Of a DNA stretch of 22,818 bases, positions 1 through 7,065 are shown piece by piece. Source of the DNA: Candidatus Cloacimonadota bacterium. GTDB lineage: Bacteria; Cloacimonadota; Cloacimonadia; Cloacimonadales; TCS61. The notes beneath the pieces are model-generated. The model saw only the letters and a program-made list of their open reading frames with translations. It had not been told where the DNA came from and did not search any database. How positions within the stretch are numbered: the first letter of the stretch is position 1; every line of letters starts with the position of its first letter. The translations under genes and the position numbers were made by a program. The stretch is from the NCBI GenBank assembly GCA_030628755.1, contig DAOVQH010000003.1, positions 1 through 22,818 on the forward strand, in the 5' to 3' direction.

Positions 1-111
1 GAGGACCTCATTATAGCTGCTATTAATGAAGCACATGAGAAAGTAATTAAATCGAGTGAAGATGAGCTTTCCAAGTTTACAGGTGGAATAAAAATACCAG
101 GATTGATTTGA
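1..111 (+). CDS. ebfC: YbaB/EbfC nucleoid-associated protein, C-terminal end (partial)
   Basis: The reading frame is open from the first base and stops at 109-111, giving the last 36 residues of a protein. The tail contains an AINEAHEKV helix and ends TGGIKIPGLI, the usual end of the small DNA-binding YbaB/EbfC family, where a Gly-rich segment precedes a P-G-L/M-hydrophobic terminus. This family forms dimers that coat DNA. Its gene normally lies between dnaX and recR, and recR follows here, which supports the call. The start lies outside the window. Confidence 0.88.
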   Translation, partial: EDLIIAAINEAHEKVIKSSEDELSKFTGGIKIPGLI

Positions 112-121
112 GATTAGAGGA

Positions 122-155
122 AAACTTCCGAAGTTTTCAAAAACTTCGGAAGTTT
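122..155. repeat. Large inverted repeat between ebfC and recR
   Basis: Two 16-base arms (122-137 and 140-155) are exact reverse complements around a 2-base centre. Each arm is itself nearly palindromic (AAACTTCcGAAGTTT), so two small hairpins or one long hairpin are possible. No T-run follows, so it is not a standard intrinsic terminator. It starts 10 bases after the ebfC stop and ends 16 bases before the recR ATG, so it could tune readthrough or mRNA processing between the two genes. Confidence 0.8.
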
Positions 156-171
156 AAGTATAGAGGGTCAT

Positions 172-771
172 ATGTTTAAAGGATTACTTTCGGAATTAGA
201 GCAGAATCTAAAGAAATTACCTGGAATTGGTAGTAAATCTGCACAAAGACTTGCTATGCACATTATCAGTATGGAAAAAGAGAAAGCTCTTAAATTAGCC
301 AAATCCATCCAGCATGCAGTTGAAAATTGTAAGAACTGTTCTATCTGCAATATGCTCACTGAAACTGACCCCTGCCATTTCTGCAGCGATAAATCGCGTC
401 AGCAGAACCTTCTCTGCATTGTAGAGAACACACAGGATGTGTATCTCATAGAGAACACCCATGAATTCAAAGGAAGATATTTTATTTTGAATAACCTGCT
501 CTCACCACTCGATGGTATTGGACCGGATGAGATAAATTTTCCCTCACTTTTAAAGCTTGTTAAATCTGATAAGATAGATGAAATAATTCTGGCTCTGAAT
601 CCTTCTGCAGAAGGAGAGAGTACGATAAATTATCTGGGAACTCAACTCACAAAATTCGTTTCAAAGATTACACGACTTTCTACGGGTTTGCCTTTTGGTG
701 GTGATATTGAATATACCAGTTCTTTAACACTTGGAAACGCACTCAAAAGAAGATATTCTGTTAAAGATTAA
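172..771 (+). CDS. recR: Recombination mediator protein RecR
   Basis: RecR acts with RecF and RecO in loading RecA at single-stranded gaps. The 199-residue length is the family norm. A helix-hairpin-helix motif, LPGIGSKSAQRLA, lies at residues 16-28. A zinc finger follows with Cys56, Cys59, Cys68 and Cys71, and an additional Cys53. The Toprim domain runs from about residue 80, with LLCIVEN carrying the acidic residue Glu85, to a late ALNPSAEGE segment. The C-terminus has the family-typical TGLPFGGDIEYTSSLTL-type stretch. The ATG at 172 has an AGAGGG ribosome binding site at about 162-167. It follows ebfC as in the conserved dnaX-ebfC-recR arrangement. Confidence 0.97.
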   Translation: MFKGLLSELEQNLKKLPGIGSKSAQRLAMHIISMEKEKALKLAKSIQHAVENCKNCSICNMLTETDPCHFCSDKSRQQNLLCIVENTQDVYLIENTHEFKGRYFILNNLLSPLDGIGPDEINFPSLLKLVKSDKIDEIILALNPSAEGESTINYLGTQLTKFVSKITRLSTGLPFGGDIEYTSSLTLGNALKRRYSVKD

Positions 772-783
772 TCAGGCTTCAAA

Positions 784-2064
784 TTGAATCGTATTTATAA
801 ATTACTATCTTTCTTCATAATACTTTTTCTGATTATTTCCTGTGGTCATAGAAAAGGTCCTACCGGTGGAAAAAAAGATACTATAAAGCCCGAAATATTA
901 GCTATAATCCCTGAAGAATTCAATGATATCAATGAGCAAAATATAGAAGTTGTATTTTCAAAGCCAATAGACAGAACTTCCATTTTAACCGGGATTTATA
1001 TCTACCCTCCCATTTTAAAGAAAAAATTTAAATGGGATAAAAACATTTTAACAATCAAAATATTAGAAGAATTAGAGCAGAACACAAATTACTTTTTTAC
1101 TTTTTCCACAAAAATAAAAGGTGAACATAAAAACGAATTGGATAAAAATTACATCTTTATCTTCAAAAGTGGGAAATTGAATGAAAACCGCATTTCCGGA
1201 AATATTTCTTATGAAGATGAATCTGATATGGGTTTACCTGTTAAGGTTGATCTCATGACGATAGATTCAACCAATATTTATTCAAAAGAAATTAAAGGAC
1301 AAACTTATGAGCTTAATAATCTGAACAATATTGCTCACATAATCGAAGCTTACATCGATAAGAATAACAATAAGAAATATGATTATGAAAAGGAACCTTA
1401 CTTTCATACTTTGATTCCTGAAAAGAAAGTTTCAAATATTGATATCGAATTGAGTTATGCTGATACAGTTAAACCAGAGATCAAATCTGTAAAGGTTTTA
1501 TCTAATAATCAGATCGAGTTTTTTTTCTCTGAAGAAATAAGTAAATTCTCGGAATTACAGCTTAGTACTACTGACTCGATTCCCGAACGCTTAAATATCA
1601 GAGCTTTTTCTCTAAGTTGTGAAAAACTTTCGATAATAACAGATGTGTTGGATACATTAAAATACGAATTCGAAATATCTGACTTGGAGGATCTCAAACA
1701 CAATATTTCAGAATCTGCTTCGATTTTTTTAGATGGGGATGTTATTCAGGATACTATACCTCCTGAAGTGATCTTTGTATACCCCAGAAATGGCTCTACT
1801 GTAAATACTCTCTTACCACAAATTAAGATTACCTTTTCAGAAATTATTTTAAAGAATGATTTCAAATCACAGTTAATTGCTTCTGAAACTTCAGAGGAAA
1901 TACCTTTGAAAATATTGGAATTTGACTCTGATATCTACCTGATTGAACCTTCAAGAAAGTTGAGTAATTATTCTTCTTATTGTCTCAAATTGAGTGTTTC
2001 CGATGTGAATGAAAATGATCTAAAGGAAGATTTCGAGATAAATTTTATTCCTATTATTAGGTAA
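784..2064 (+). CDS. Lipoprotein with repeated SbsA-type Ig-like domains
   Basis: The protein has 426 residues and a lipoprotein signal peptide ending LFLIISC with the acylated Cys at position 20, so it is probably anchored in a membrane. Just after it comes GPTGGKKDT, a hallmark of a family of Ig-like (Big_5/SbsA) lipoproteins common in the FCB group. The motif D-T-[IV]-x-P-E recurs near residues 31, 228 and 323, each time opening a beta-rich segment, so at least two and perhaps three Ig-like units are present. A carboxypeptidase-regulatory-like segment lies between the first two, containing an Asp/Asn-rich loop (DKNNNKKYDYE) that could bind calcium. The start is TTG, 12 bases after the recR stop; the signal peptide fits this start, but the ribosome binding site is weak. 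The exact function is unknown. Confidence 0.85.
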   Translation: MNRIYKLLSFFIILFLIISCGHRKGPTGGKKDTIKPEILAIIPEEFNDINEQNIEVVFSKPIDRTSILTGIYIYPPILKKKFKWDKNILTIKILEELEQNTNYFFTFSTKIKGEHKNELDKNYIFIFKSGKLNENRISGNISYEDESDMGLPVKVDLMTIDSTNIYSKEIKGQTYELNNLNNIAHIIEAYIDKNNNKKYDYEKEPYFHTLIPEKKVSNIDIELSYADTVKPEIKSVKVLSNNQIEFFFSEEISKFSELQLSTTDSIPERLNIRAFSLSCEKLSIITDVLDTLKYEFEISDLEDLKHNISESASIFLDGDVIQDTIPPEVIFVYPRNGSTVNTLLPQIKITFSEIILKNDFKSQLIASETSEEIPLKILEFDSDIYLIEPSRKLSNYSSYCLKLSVSDVNENDLKEDFEINFIPIIR

Positions 2065-2414
2065 CAAATGCTTATACTTAATTATATCGAAAATTATGAT
2101 ATCAGAAGAAAGGAGAAGATGTGTTAACTTTATATATAACAATAAATTACAAACCTCAAATCTTATAACTATATTTCCCATTTATTCATTTAAGTTACTA
2201 CTAATTATAGAGTTAATAATTAAAAAAAATTGGTTCATTCAATTAAATTTCTTGACATTATATATAATCTTTTGTGATTTTCCCCCTAAGTAGTATTGAT
2301 ACTTAGTTTTAATAGATGTGTGATAATATCGAAACTAAAAAGTTTGATGTGTTAATGTCGAAAAATAAATTGTTTGTGTTAACTGATTTAGATTTTTTTA
2401 AAAGAGGAGTGATT
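2065..2414 (+). other. AT-rich intergenic region and leader of the barrel gene
   Basis: These 350 bases contain no convincing gene. A 65-codon open frame at 2096-2293 is very AT-rich, has no ribosome binding site and resembles nothing known. A stem-loop CTAAGTA-7 nt-TACTTAG (2286-2306) followed by TTTT could be a weak terminator or leader hairpin. TTGACA at 2252-2257 and TATAAT at 2263-2268 are both present but only 5 bases apart, so they cannot form one standard promoter. Confidence 0.5.
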
Positions 2415-4193
2415 ATGAAAAGAGTTTTATTTTTAGTATTTTTTTTACTACTTTTTTTAGTAGTAAATGCTCAAGAACCGATTTCGTTCAGGAGTCGAGC
2501 GTTAGGTGGAGCTATTGATGATGATGCGGATTTAATCTACGACCCCATCGAATTGAGATTTGTTGATGGATTCCATTTATATACGAATCTCAGTAATTTC
2601 ACAAGTAATAACGAGCAATTTATTAATAATGTCTCGGATAATGAATTCCTTTTGGGTTCATCTTTGAAAAACCCATTTCTAAAAAACCTGTGGACATCTT
2701 TCCTCTGGAGATTTAGAAATACAAAAACACCTTGGGCAGTAGCCATCGATGAAGACCTTAATGGAACTAATGATATTTTTGGAAATGGTGAACTTACTTC
2801 TAATTATGTGAAATTCTTTGATACGGATAATGATGGTTTTTATGAACAAAAGAGAACTATTTTACAGAAAATAGAAGATAGTTCAAATTGGGATGGCAAT
2901 AATTTCGTGTTTAATAATTCCTATGGTTTCGATACATTTACGGTTGGTGCAAAAATCGCTTTTGGAAGTGAAAAGTTTAAATCAAATGAGTCGTCGAATA
3001 ACTTTTGGACAAATCAGCATTTCATTAATTTTGGAGACCCTTCATTTGATATCGATTTTGCTGATTATGATCTTGATAATCAGGAAGATTTGATTACTTA
3101 TACGGAAAAAGGTTCTTTTTCAAATGAGGATGATGAAAAATTCACATTATTTAATATTGCTTTTATGATGCCTGAATTTATGGGCTATGAATTACGAGGT
3201 GATTTTGTTTATCGTACTTTTAGTGAAAAAGAAGAAGTTAGAGATAAATTTAATTACACTGAGATAGATAAAACTGGTACTGATACTATAACAGAGCAAG
3301 AAAATGAATCGATTGAAGAAGATACTGAAGAATCCGGAAATGTTATGTCCTTAGGTGTTTCAGTAAGAAAGAATATTGGGAAAAATAATGACAGGAAAAA
3401 CAGTCATTTCTGGCAGGTAGGATGTGGATTTGGCTTTGGTTCCGGTGATTATACCAATAATATGACTCATAAATCGGATTATATTGAGGAAACCCCAAAC
3501 TGGGCAGGTGGAACTGAAAAGAGAGTTGAAAGACATGATATTACTGTGATTGAAGAAGATGAGGGAGATTTAAGTTTATCCAGATTTGGATTATTCGCCA
3601 GGTATAATTATCCCATAAATAAAAGGGTAATTTTTGGGATCGGTTCAAATTATACAAGTCAAAAAACCAAACGCGAAACTGATTATTTAGACTCATATTA
3701 TGAATATGAGAGTGATATCATTGGTTCTTTTGATGATCCTGGTGATACTAAGGAAACCTGGACGAGAGATTTAAACGCAAACAGAACTTTTGAGGTTACT
3801 TTTTCTGAATTTGAAGTTCCGTTTGGAATAGAATATAAGTTTACGAAAAACGAAAAGTGGGCTTTTCGTGTTGGTTCAAACTTTACAAAAACTTGCGTTA
3901 AAGAAGAAGATAAAAAAGATTATATCTATACGGAGCAGCAAGGTCTTTGGCATTATGTATTAGAACACGGAGATGGGCAAGGTGATATTGATGAATACCA
4001 TGATGATTTTTATACTTCAGAGTCTGAAATAGATGAGACAACCGATAGTATTACTATGTATAGTTACGGTATCGGATATCAACCAACAGAAAATTTACAA
4101 ATCGATTTTCTCGGTATGTTCGATAATGCAGCTGCTAATGATGTGACTCAATTCTTTAGAAATTTACGAATTTCATTTATGTTGAAATTTTAA
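2415..4193 (+). CDS. Large outer-membrane beta-barrel protein
   Basis: From the ATG at 2415 the protein has 592 residues. This start is preferred over an in-frame ATG at 2316 because an AAAGAGGAG ribosome binding site lies at 2401-2409 and a signal peptide (MKRVLFL... ending VVNAQ) begins there. The mature protein has alternating hydrophobic strands, long Asp/Glu-rich loops and a Phe C-terminus (RISFMLKF), as expected for a Bam-inserted outer-membrane barrel. Residues 136-144 (DTDNDGFYE) match a D-x-D-x-D-G calcium loop. I do not recognise a named family or substrate. It has its own leader and is followed by a strong terminator, so it is probably transcribed alone. Confidence 0.8.
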   Translation: MKRVLFLVFFLLLFLVVNAQEPISFRSRALGGAIDDDADLIYDPIELRFVDGFHLYTNLSNFTSNNEQFINNVSDNEFLLGSSLKNPFLKNLWTSFLWRFRNTKTPWAVAIDEDLNGTNDIFGNGELTSNYVKFFDTDNDGFYEQKRTILQKIEDSSNWDGNNFVFNNSYGFDTFTVGAKIAFGSEKFKSNESSNNFWTNQHFINFGDPSFDIDFADYDLDNQEDLITYTEKGSFSNEDDEKFTLFNIAFMMPEFMGYELRGDFVYRTFSEKEEVRDKFNYTEIDKTGTDTITEQENESIEEDTEESGNVMSLGVSVRKNIGKNNDRKNSHFWQVGCGFGFGSGDYTNNMTHKSDYIEETPNWAGGTEKRVERHDITVIEEDEGDLSLSRFGLFARYNYPINKRVIFGIGSNYTSQKTKRETDYLDSYYEYESDIIGSFDDPGDTKETWTRDLNANRTFEVTFSEFEVPFGIEYKFTKNEKWAFRVGSNFTKTCVKEEDKKDYIYTEQQGLWHYVLEHGDGQGDIDEYHDDFYTSESEIDETTDSITMYSYGIGYQPTENLQIDFLGMFDNAAANDVTQFFRNLRISFMLKF

Positions 4194-4240
4194 AATTTAT
4201 TTCAGATGTTTCATCTTCTTGTATAAAGCTGAATGTTATA

Positions 4241-4267
4241 AGGGAGCGGATTTTTCGCTCCCTTTTT
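4241..4267 (+). terminator. Rho-independent terminator after the barrel gene
   Basis: An 8-bp GC-rich stem, AGGGAGCG / CGCTCCCT (4241-4248 and 4256-4263), encloses a 7-base loop and runs into five T residues (4263-4267). It lies 47 bases after the stop at 4193. Confidence 0.88.
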
Positions 4268-4348
4268 GGTTCACCCGGAATGTTTTCTAAGGTGATGCGT
4301 TACACGAAACTTTAACAATTCTATTTCCTTCTTCAACAAATCATGTAA

Positions 4349-4531
4349 TTATTACCGGTTGTGTTTATAGTAAAAAATAAAATCGCTATAAAACTTGGAA
4401 TTGAATATCTTTTTGGTGCTGAAAGAGATATATTTGATGATTTGACTTTGGAAGGTTTTAAAAATGCGCAACCGGGTAAACATAAAATGGATATTTTTGC
4501 ATTTAGTTTTGGTTTGGGATATAAGTTCTAA
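4349..4531 (+). pseudogene. Orphan 3' end of an outer-membrane barrel gene
   Basis: The frame is open from 4349 (preceded by a stop at 4346-4348) to the stop at 4529-4531. It reads like the last strands of a beta-barrel, with KLGIEYLFGAE and the terminus FSFGLGYKF. There is no signal peptide, no ribosome binding site and no credible start; GTG at 4361 and ATG at 4486 are the only options. An intact barrel would be several hundred residues, so this is most likely the remnant of a deleted gene, and its terminator is still present downstream. A short real peptide cannot be excluded. Confidence 0.55.
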
Positions 4532-4555
4532 TTGGAACATCTAAAAAATTCATTT

Positions 4556-4589
4556 AAATAGAGCATTTTTTTCAGTGCTCTATTTTTTT
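4556..4589 (+). terminator. Rho-independent terminator after the first barrel remnant
   Basis: AAATAGAGCA and TGCTCTATTT (4556-4565 and 4576-4585) form a 10-bp stem around a 10-base loop, with T residues continuing to 4589. It lies 24 bases after the remnant's stop codon. Confidence 0.8.
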
Positions 4590-4690
4590 AAGATGAAAGG
4601 GTTCTGTAAAATTAAGGGTTTTACTTTATTTGTTATCGTATATTGACATCGAATGTTCTTTAGTAGAAATATAAAATGCACTGATGTGAA

Positions 4691-4996
4691 ATGAAGGTGA
4701 GTAAGTTTGGTCCTGAAGGTATAGACAATCTGGGATTGATGAACATAGCTATATCCGGTTCCTATCCTATCAGCGATATGATGACTACTAAAGCAATACT
4801 CGGTTATTTGAATTCGTCAGTTGAAAAAGATGGAGAAAGCAACATGGGAATGGAAGCTGATCTGGGGATAACATGTAATATCTATGAAGGACTTACCTTT
4901 GACCTTGTTGGAGCTGTGGCAAGTGTAAATGAAGATTTCTTCGAAGAATCGGATACAGTTTATGAAGTTGCTTCGAGATTTCAGTACAAATTTTAA
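4691..4996 (+). pseudogene. Second orphan 3' end of an outer-membrane protein gene
   Basis: These 101 codons encode about four amphipathic beta-strands separated by short turns and end in SRFQYKF, the typical C-terminus of a barrel. No signal peptide or ribosome binding site precedes the ATG, and an in-frame TGA sits at 4682-4684, so the 5' part of the gene is missing. The segment has visibly fewer A/T-ending codons than its neighbours (for example CTG, GGC, ATC and AGC runs around 4720-4800), which hints at a different origin or expression level from the surrounding AT-rich genes. It is probably a remnant of a porin-like gene. The alternative is a small secreted or intracellular peptide. Confidence 0.55.
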
Positions 4997-5018
4997 TAAA
5001 AAATATTTATAAAATATT

Positions 5019-5045
5019 GACCTGCTTTTGCAGGGCTTTTTTTTT
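5019..5045 (+). terminator. Rho-independent terminator after the second remnant
   Basis: CCTGC-TTTT-GCAGG (5021-5034) forms a compact hairpin followed by GC and nine T residues (5037-5045). It begins 24 bases after the stop at 4994-4996. Confidence 0.85.
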
Positions 5046-5151
5046 ATGTATAGTAATTGCTAAAAAATTTGACAATAAATTTTAAATATAAACAAATGTT
5101 AAAAAGCATTGTATTAAGTAAAGTTAGGAATAATAAATTGGGAGATGATTA

Positions 5152-6972
5152 ATGAGAAAAAATCTATTGCTTTGTTTATTTATTTTAATAATTAATTTTT
5201 GTTTTTCAATAAATCCAGAAACAATTAAAGACTTAAACAGCCCATATTTTTATGGTGAATCGGAGTCGGAAGGACTTGATGAAGCAAAAGATAAAGCTCT
5301 TTCTAATCTTTCATCTCATATATCTGTCACTGTCTCATCAACATTTGAGAATTACGCAAAAGAGAAAGACGGAGATGTAACAGAATCTTGTGAATCAATT
5401 ATTAATACTTATTCTACAATCTCACTGAGAAATTTAAAACCTTACAAAAAACCTACTTCTGATGGCTGGTATGTTCTTTATTATATTCACCGAGATTCGT
5501 TAAATATAATTTACAATGAACGAGTGGATTTAATTGGAGATATGTATAATCAGGCTTGTGAAATGGAAAAAATTGCAAATTTGGCAGGAGCATTGCAACA
5601 ATATTATTATTGTTTAATTTTGATGGATTCAGTTCCATATTCTGATATAGATTTTAAAGGTGAGAATCTCAGAGTCAAAATCCCTGCTGCAATAAGACGA
5701 AGTCTTAATAATATTAAATTTGTTTATGAGGGTGATAAAAGACCACAAGAAGATCAACGGTTTGTAAATATCGGAGTCTATTATAACAATTTCCCGGTAA
5801 GCAAATTAGATTTTACATATATTGAAAAAAATGAAGAATACAAAACTGTAGCTAAAGACGGTAGAGCAATTTGCCAATTGACTGGAGCAAGTGTAAATTA
5901 TACAAACCTTGAAATAAGAATACAATATAGTTATAGTGCAGAACGCTCTCAATACACGATTGTTGACCAACTTTGGAGAGCAGTGAACAGGAAAAAGTTC
6001 CCTGAAAATCATAAAAAAATTGAATTGATAAAAGAAAAGAAAAAGAAAATAATGAAGACAGATAGTTCAAAAGAATACAAGATTTCTGACTATACTTTTT
6101 TTGTTGAAAATCCTGATAGTTGTAAGATTCAAGAGGAAATAGTTCAGAGCACTTCTGATTTTTTATATGCATTAACATCGAAGAATTTCTCAAACATTGA
6201 AATAAATGAATCTATGAAAGAAAAATTTAACTCTGTAATGAAATATAATCAACCACAATTGATTGATAATGAATATATTGTAATAATCAATAGAACTTAC
6301 GAAGGTTGGGAATTACGCAGAATTCCTGTCTATTGTCAATATCCAAGTTTAAATAAACAATCAACCGAATATGCTGTTCTGGATTTCGATGAAGAAGGCA
6401 ATCTAATAGATGTTAATTTCAGTGTATTTAGTCAACTTTATAAAACTTATATTCTTGAAGATACCAACAAACAAGATAAACAGCACAGACAAATAATTAT
6501 CAAATTTTTAGAAAAATATCGAACTGCATTTCTCAATCGAGATATTGAAACAATCGAAACGATTTTCGCTGATGAAGCAGTTATTATAGTTGGTAAAATA
6601 AAAAAAGCAGATAAAAGAATGAAAGATTACAAATATCATAAACTCAATAAAGATCAACCTGATGTAGAATATTTTAAAATGACAAAAGATCAATATCTTG
6701 ATCGTCAAAAGAGAATTTTTTCTAATCAACAAGATATTCATTTAGGATTCAACACATTCAAAATAATTCGCAAATCAAGAGATTGTAATATTTACGGAAT
6801 ATCGATGCGACAACAATATAAATCAACGGGATATGCAGATGAAGGTCATCTCTTTCTGCTGATCGATTTTGAAGAAGCAGAACCGATGATATATGTTCGA
6901 AGCTGGCAGCCACAAGAATGGCGGGATGATCAGATTATTGAACTTGGTAATTTTAGAGTTCTGGGAGAATAA
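5152..6972 (+). CDS. Secreted protein with LPP20-like N-terminus and NTF2-like C-terminus
   Basis: The 606-residue protein starts at an ATG with GGGAG at 5140-5144 and has a signal peptide of about 19 residues, without a lipobox. Residues about 25-120 (SPYFYGESESEGLDEAKDKA onward, then a beta-strand reading DGWYVLYYIHRD) follow the pattern of the LPP20/flagellar-assembly-like envelope domain: an alpha helix packed on strands, with the G-x-[GS]-x-x-x-x-x-A-x-x-x-A core. The middle is beta-rich with a charged Lys-rich linker near residue 300. Residues about 440-600 begin with a helix, FLEKYRTAFLNRDIETIETI, and look like an NTF2/SnoaL-fold domain. It is probably periplasmic. The following PEGA-barrel genes are co-directional, suggesting a shared envelope role. 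No enzymatic residues are evident. Confidence 0.75.
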   Translation: MRKNLLLCLFILIINFCFSINPETIKDLNSPYFYGESESEGLDEAKDKALSNLSSHISVTVSSTFENYAKEKDGDVTESCESIINTYSTISLRNLKPYKKPTSDGWYVLYYIHRDSLNIIYNERVDLIGDMYNQACEMEKIANLAGALQQYYYCLILMDSVPYSDIDFKGENLRVKIPAAIRRSLNNIKFVYEGDKRPQEDQRFVNIGVYYNNFPVSKLDFTYIEKNEEYKTVAKDGRAICQLTGASVNYTNLEIRIQYSYSAERSQYTIVDQLWRAVNRKKFPENHKKIELIKEKKKKIMKTDSSKEYKISDYTFFVENPDSCKIQEEIVQSTSDFLYALTSKNFSNIEINESMKEKFNSVMKYNQPQLIDNEYIVIINRTYEGWELRRIPVYCQYPSLNKQSTEYAVLDFDEEGNLIDVNFSVFSQLYKTYILEDTNKQDKQHRQIIIKFLEKYRTAFLNRDIETIETIFADEAVIIVGKIKKADKRMKDYKYHKLNKDQPDVEYFKMTKDQYLDRQKRIFSNQQDIHLGFNTFKIIRKSRDCNIYGISMRQQYKSTGYADEGHLFLLIDFEEAEPMIYVRSWQPQEWRDDQIIELGNFRVLGE

Positions 6973-6984
6973 TATAAAAAGTAA

Positions 6985-7003
6985 CTCGATCTGCCAGATC
7001 GAG
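6985..7003. repeat. 19-base palindrome upstream of the first PEGA gene
   Basis: CTCGATCTG-C-CAGATCGAG is a perfect inverted repeat with a one-base centre, lying 12 bases after the previous stop and 62 bases before the next ATG. This geometry fits a dimeric-repressor operator; as RNA it could only form a strained hairpin. No T-run follows directly. Confidence 0.6.
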
Positions 7004-7022
7004 AGAAAAATAATTTATTAAC

Positions 7023-7040
7023 GACCAAGCAGGTCTTTTT
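7023..7040 (+). terminator. Possible weak terminator before the first PEGA gene
   Basis: GACC-aagca-GGTC followed by TTTTT (7036-7040). The stem is only 4 bp, so termination would be partial at best. It may reduce readthrough between the LPP20-like gene and the PEGA genes. Confidence 0.35.
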
Positions 7041-7065
7041 ACGCAAAAAAATAATTGGAGTTTGT

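Noticed and set aside
2252..2268. TTGACA and TATAAT as one promoter
   Set aside because: The two boxes are only 5 bases apart; a usable sigma-70 promoter needs about 17.
2096..2293. 65-codon open frame before the large barrel gene
   Set aside because: Extremely AT-rich, no ribosome binding site, low-complexity protein, overlaps the likely promoter and leader region.
2316..2414. Upstream ATG at 2316 as start of the large barrel protein
   Set aside because: It would place 33 charged residues before the signal peptide; the ATG at 2415 has a strong ribosome binding site and directly starts the signal peptide.
5069..5097. TTGACA at 5069 as promoter of the LPP20-like gene
   Set aside because: No acceptable -10 box at 16-18 bases (ACAAAT region); TATAAA lies only 12 bases away. 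It may contribute, but is not supportable as a feature.
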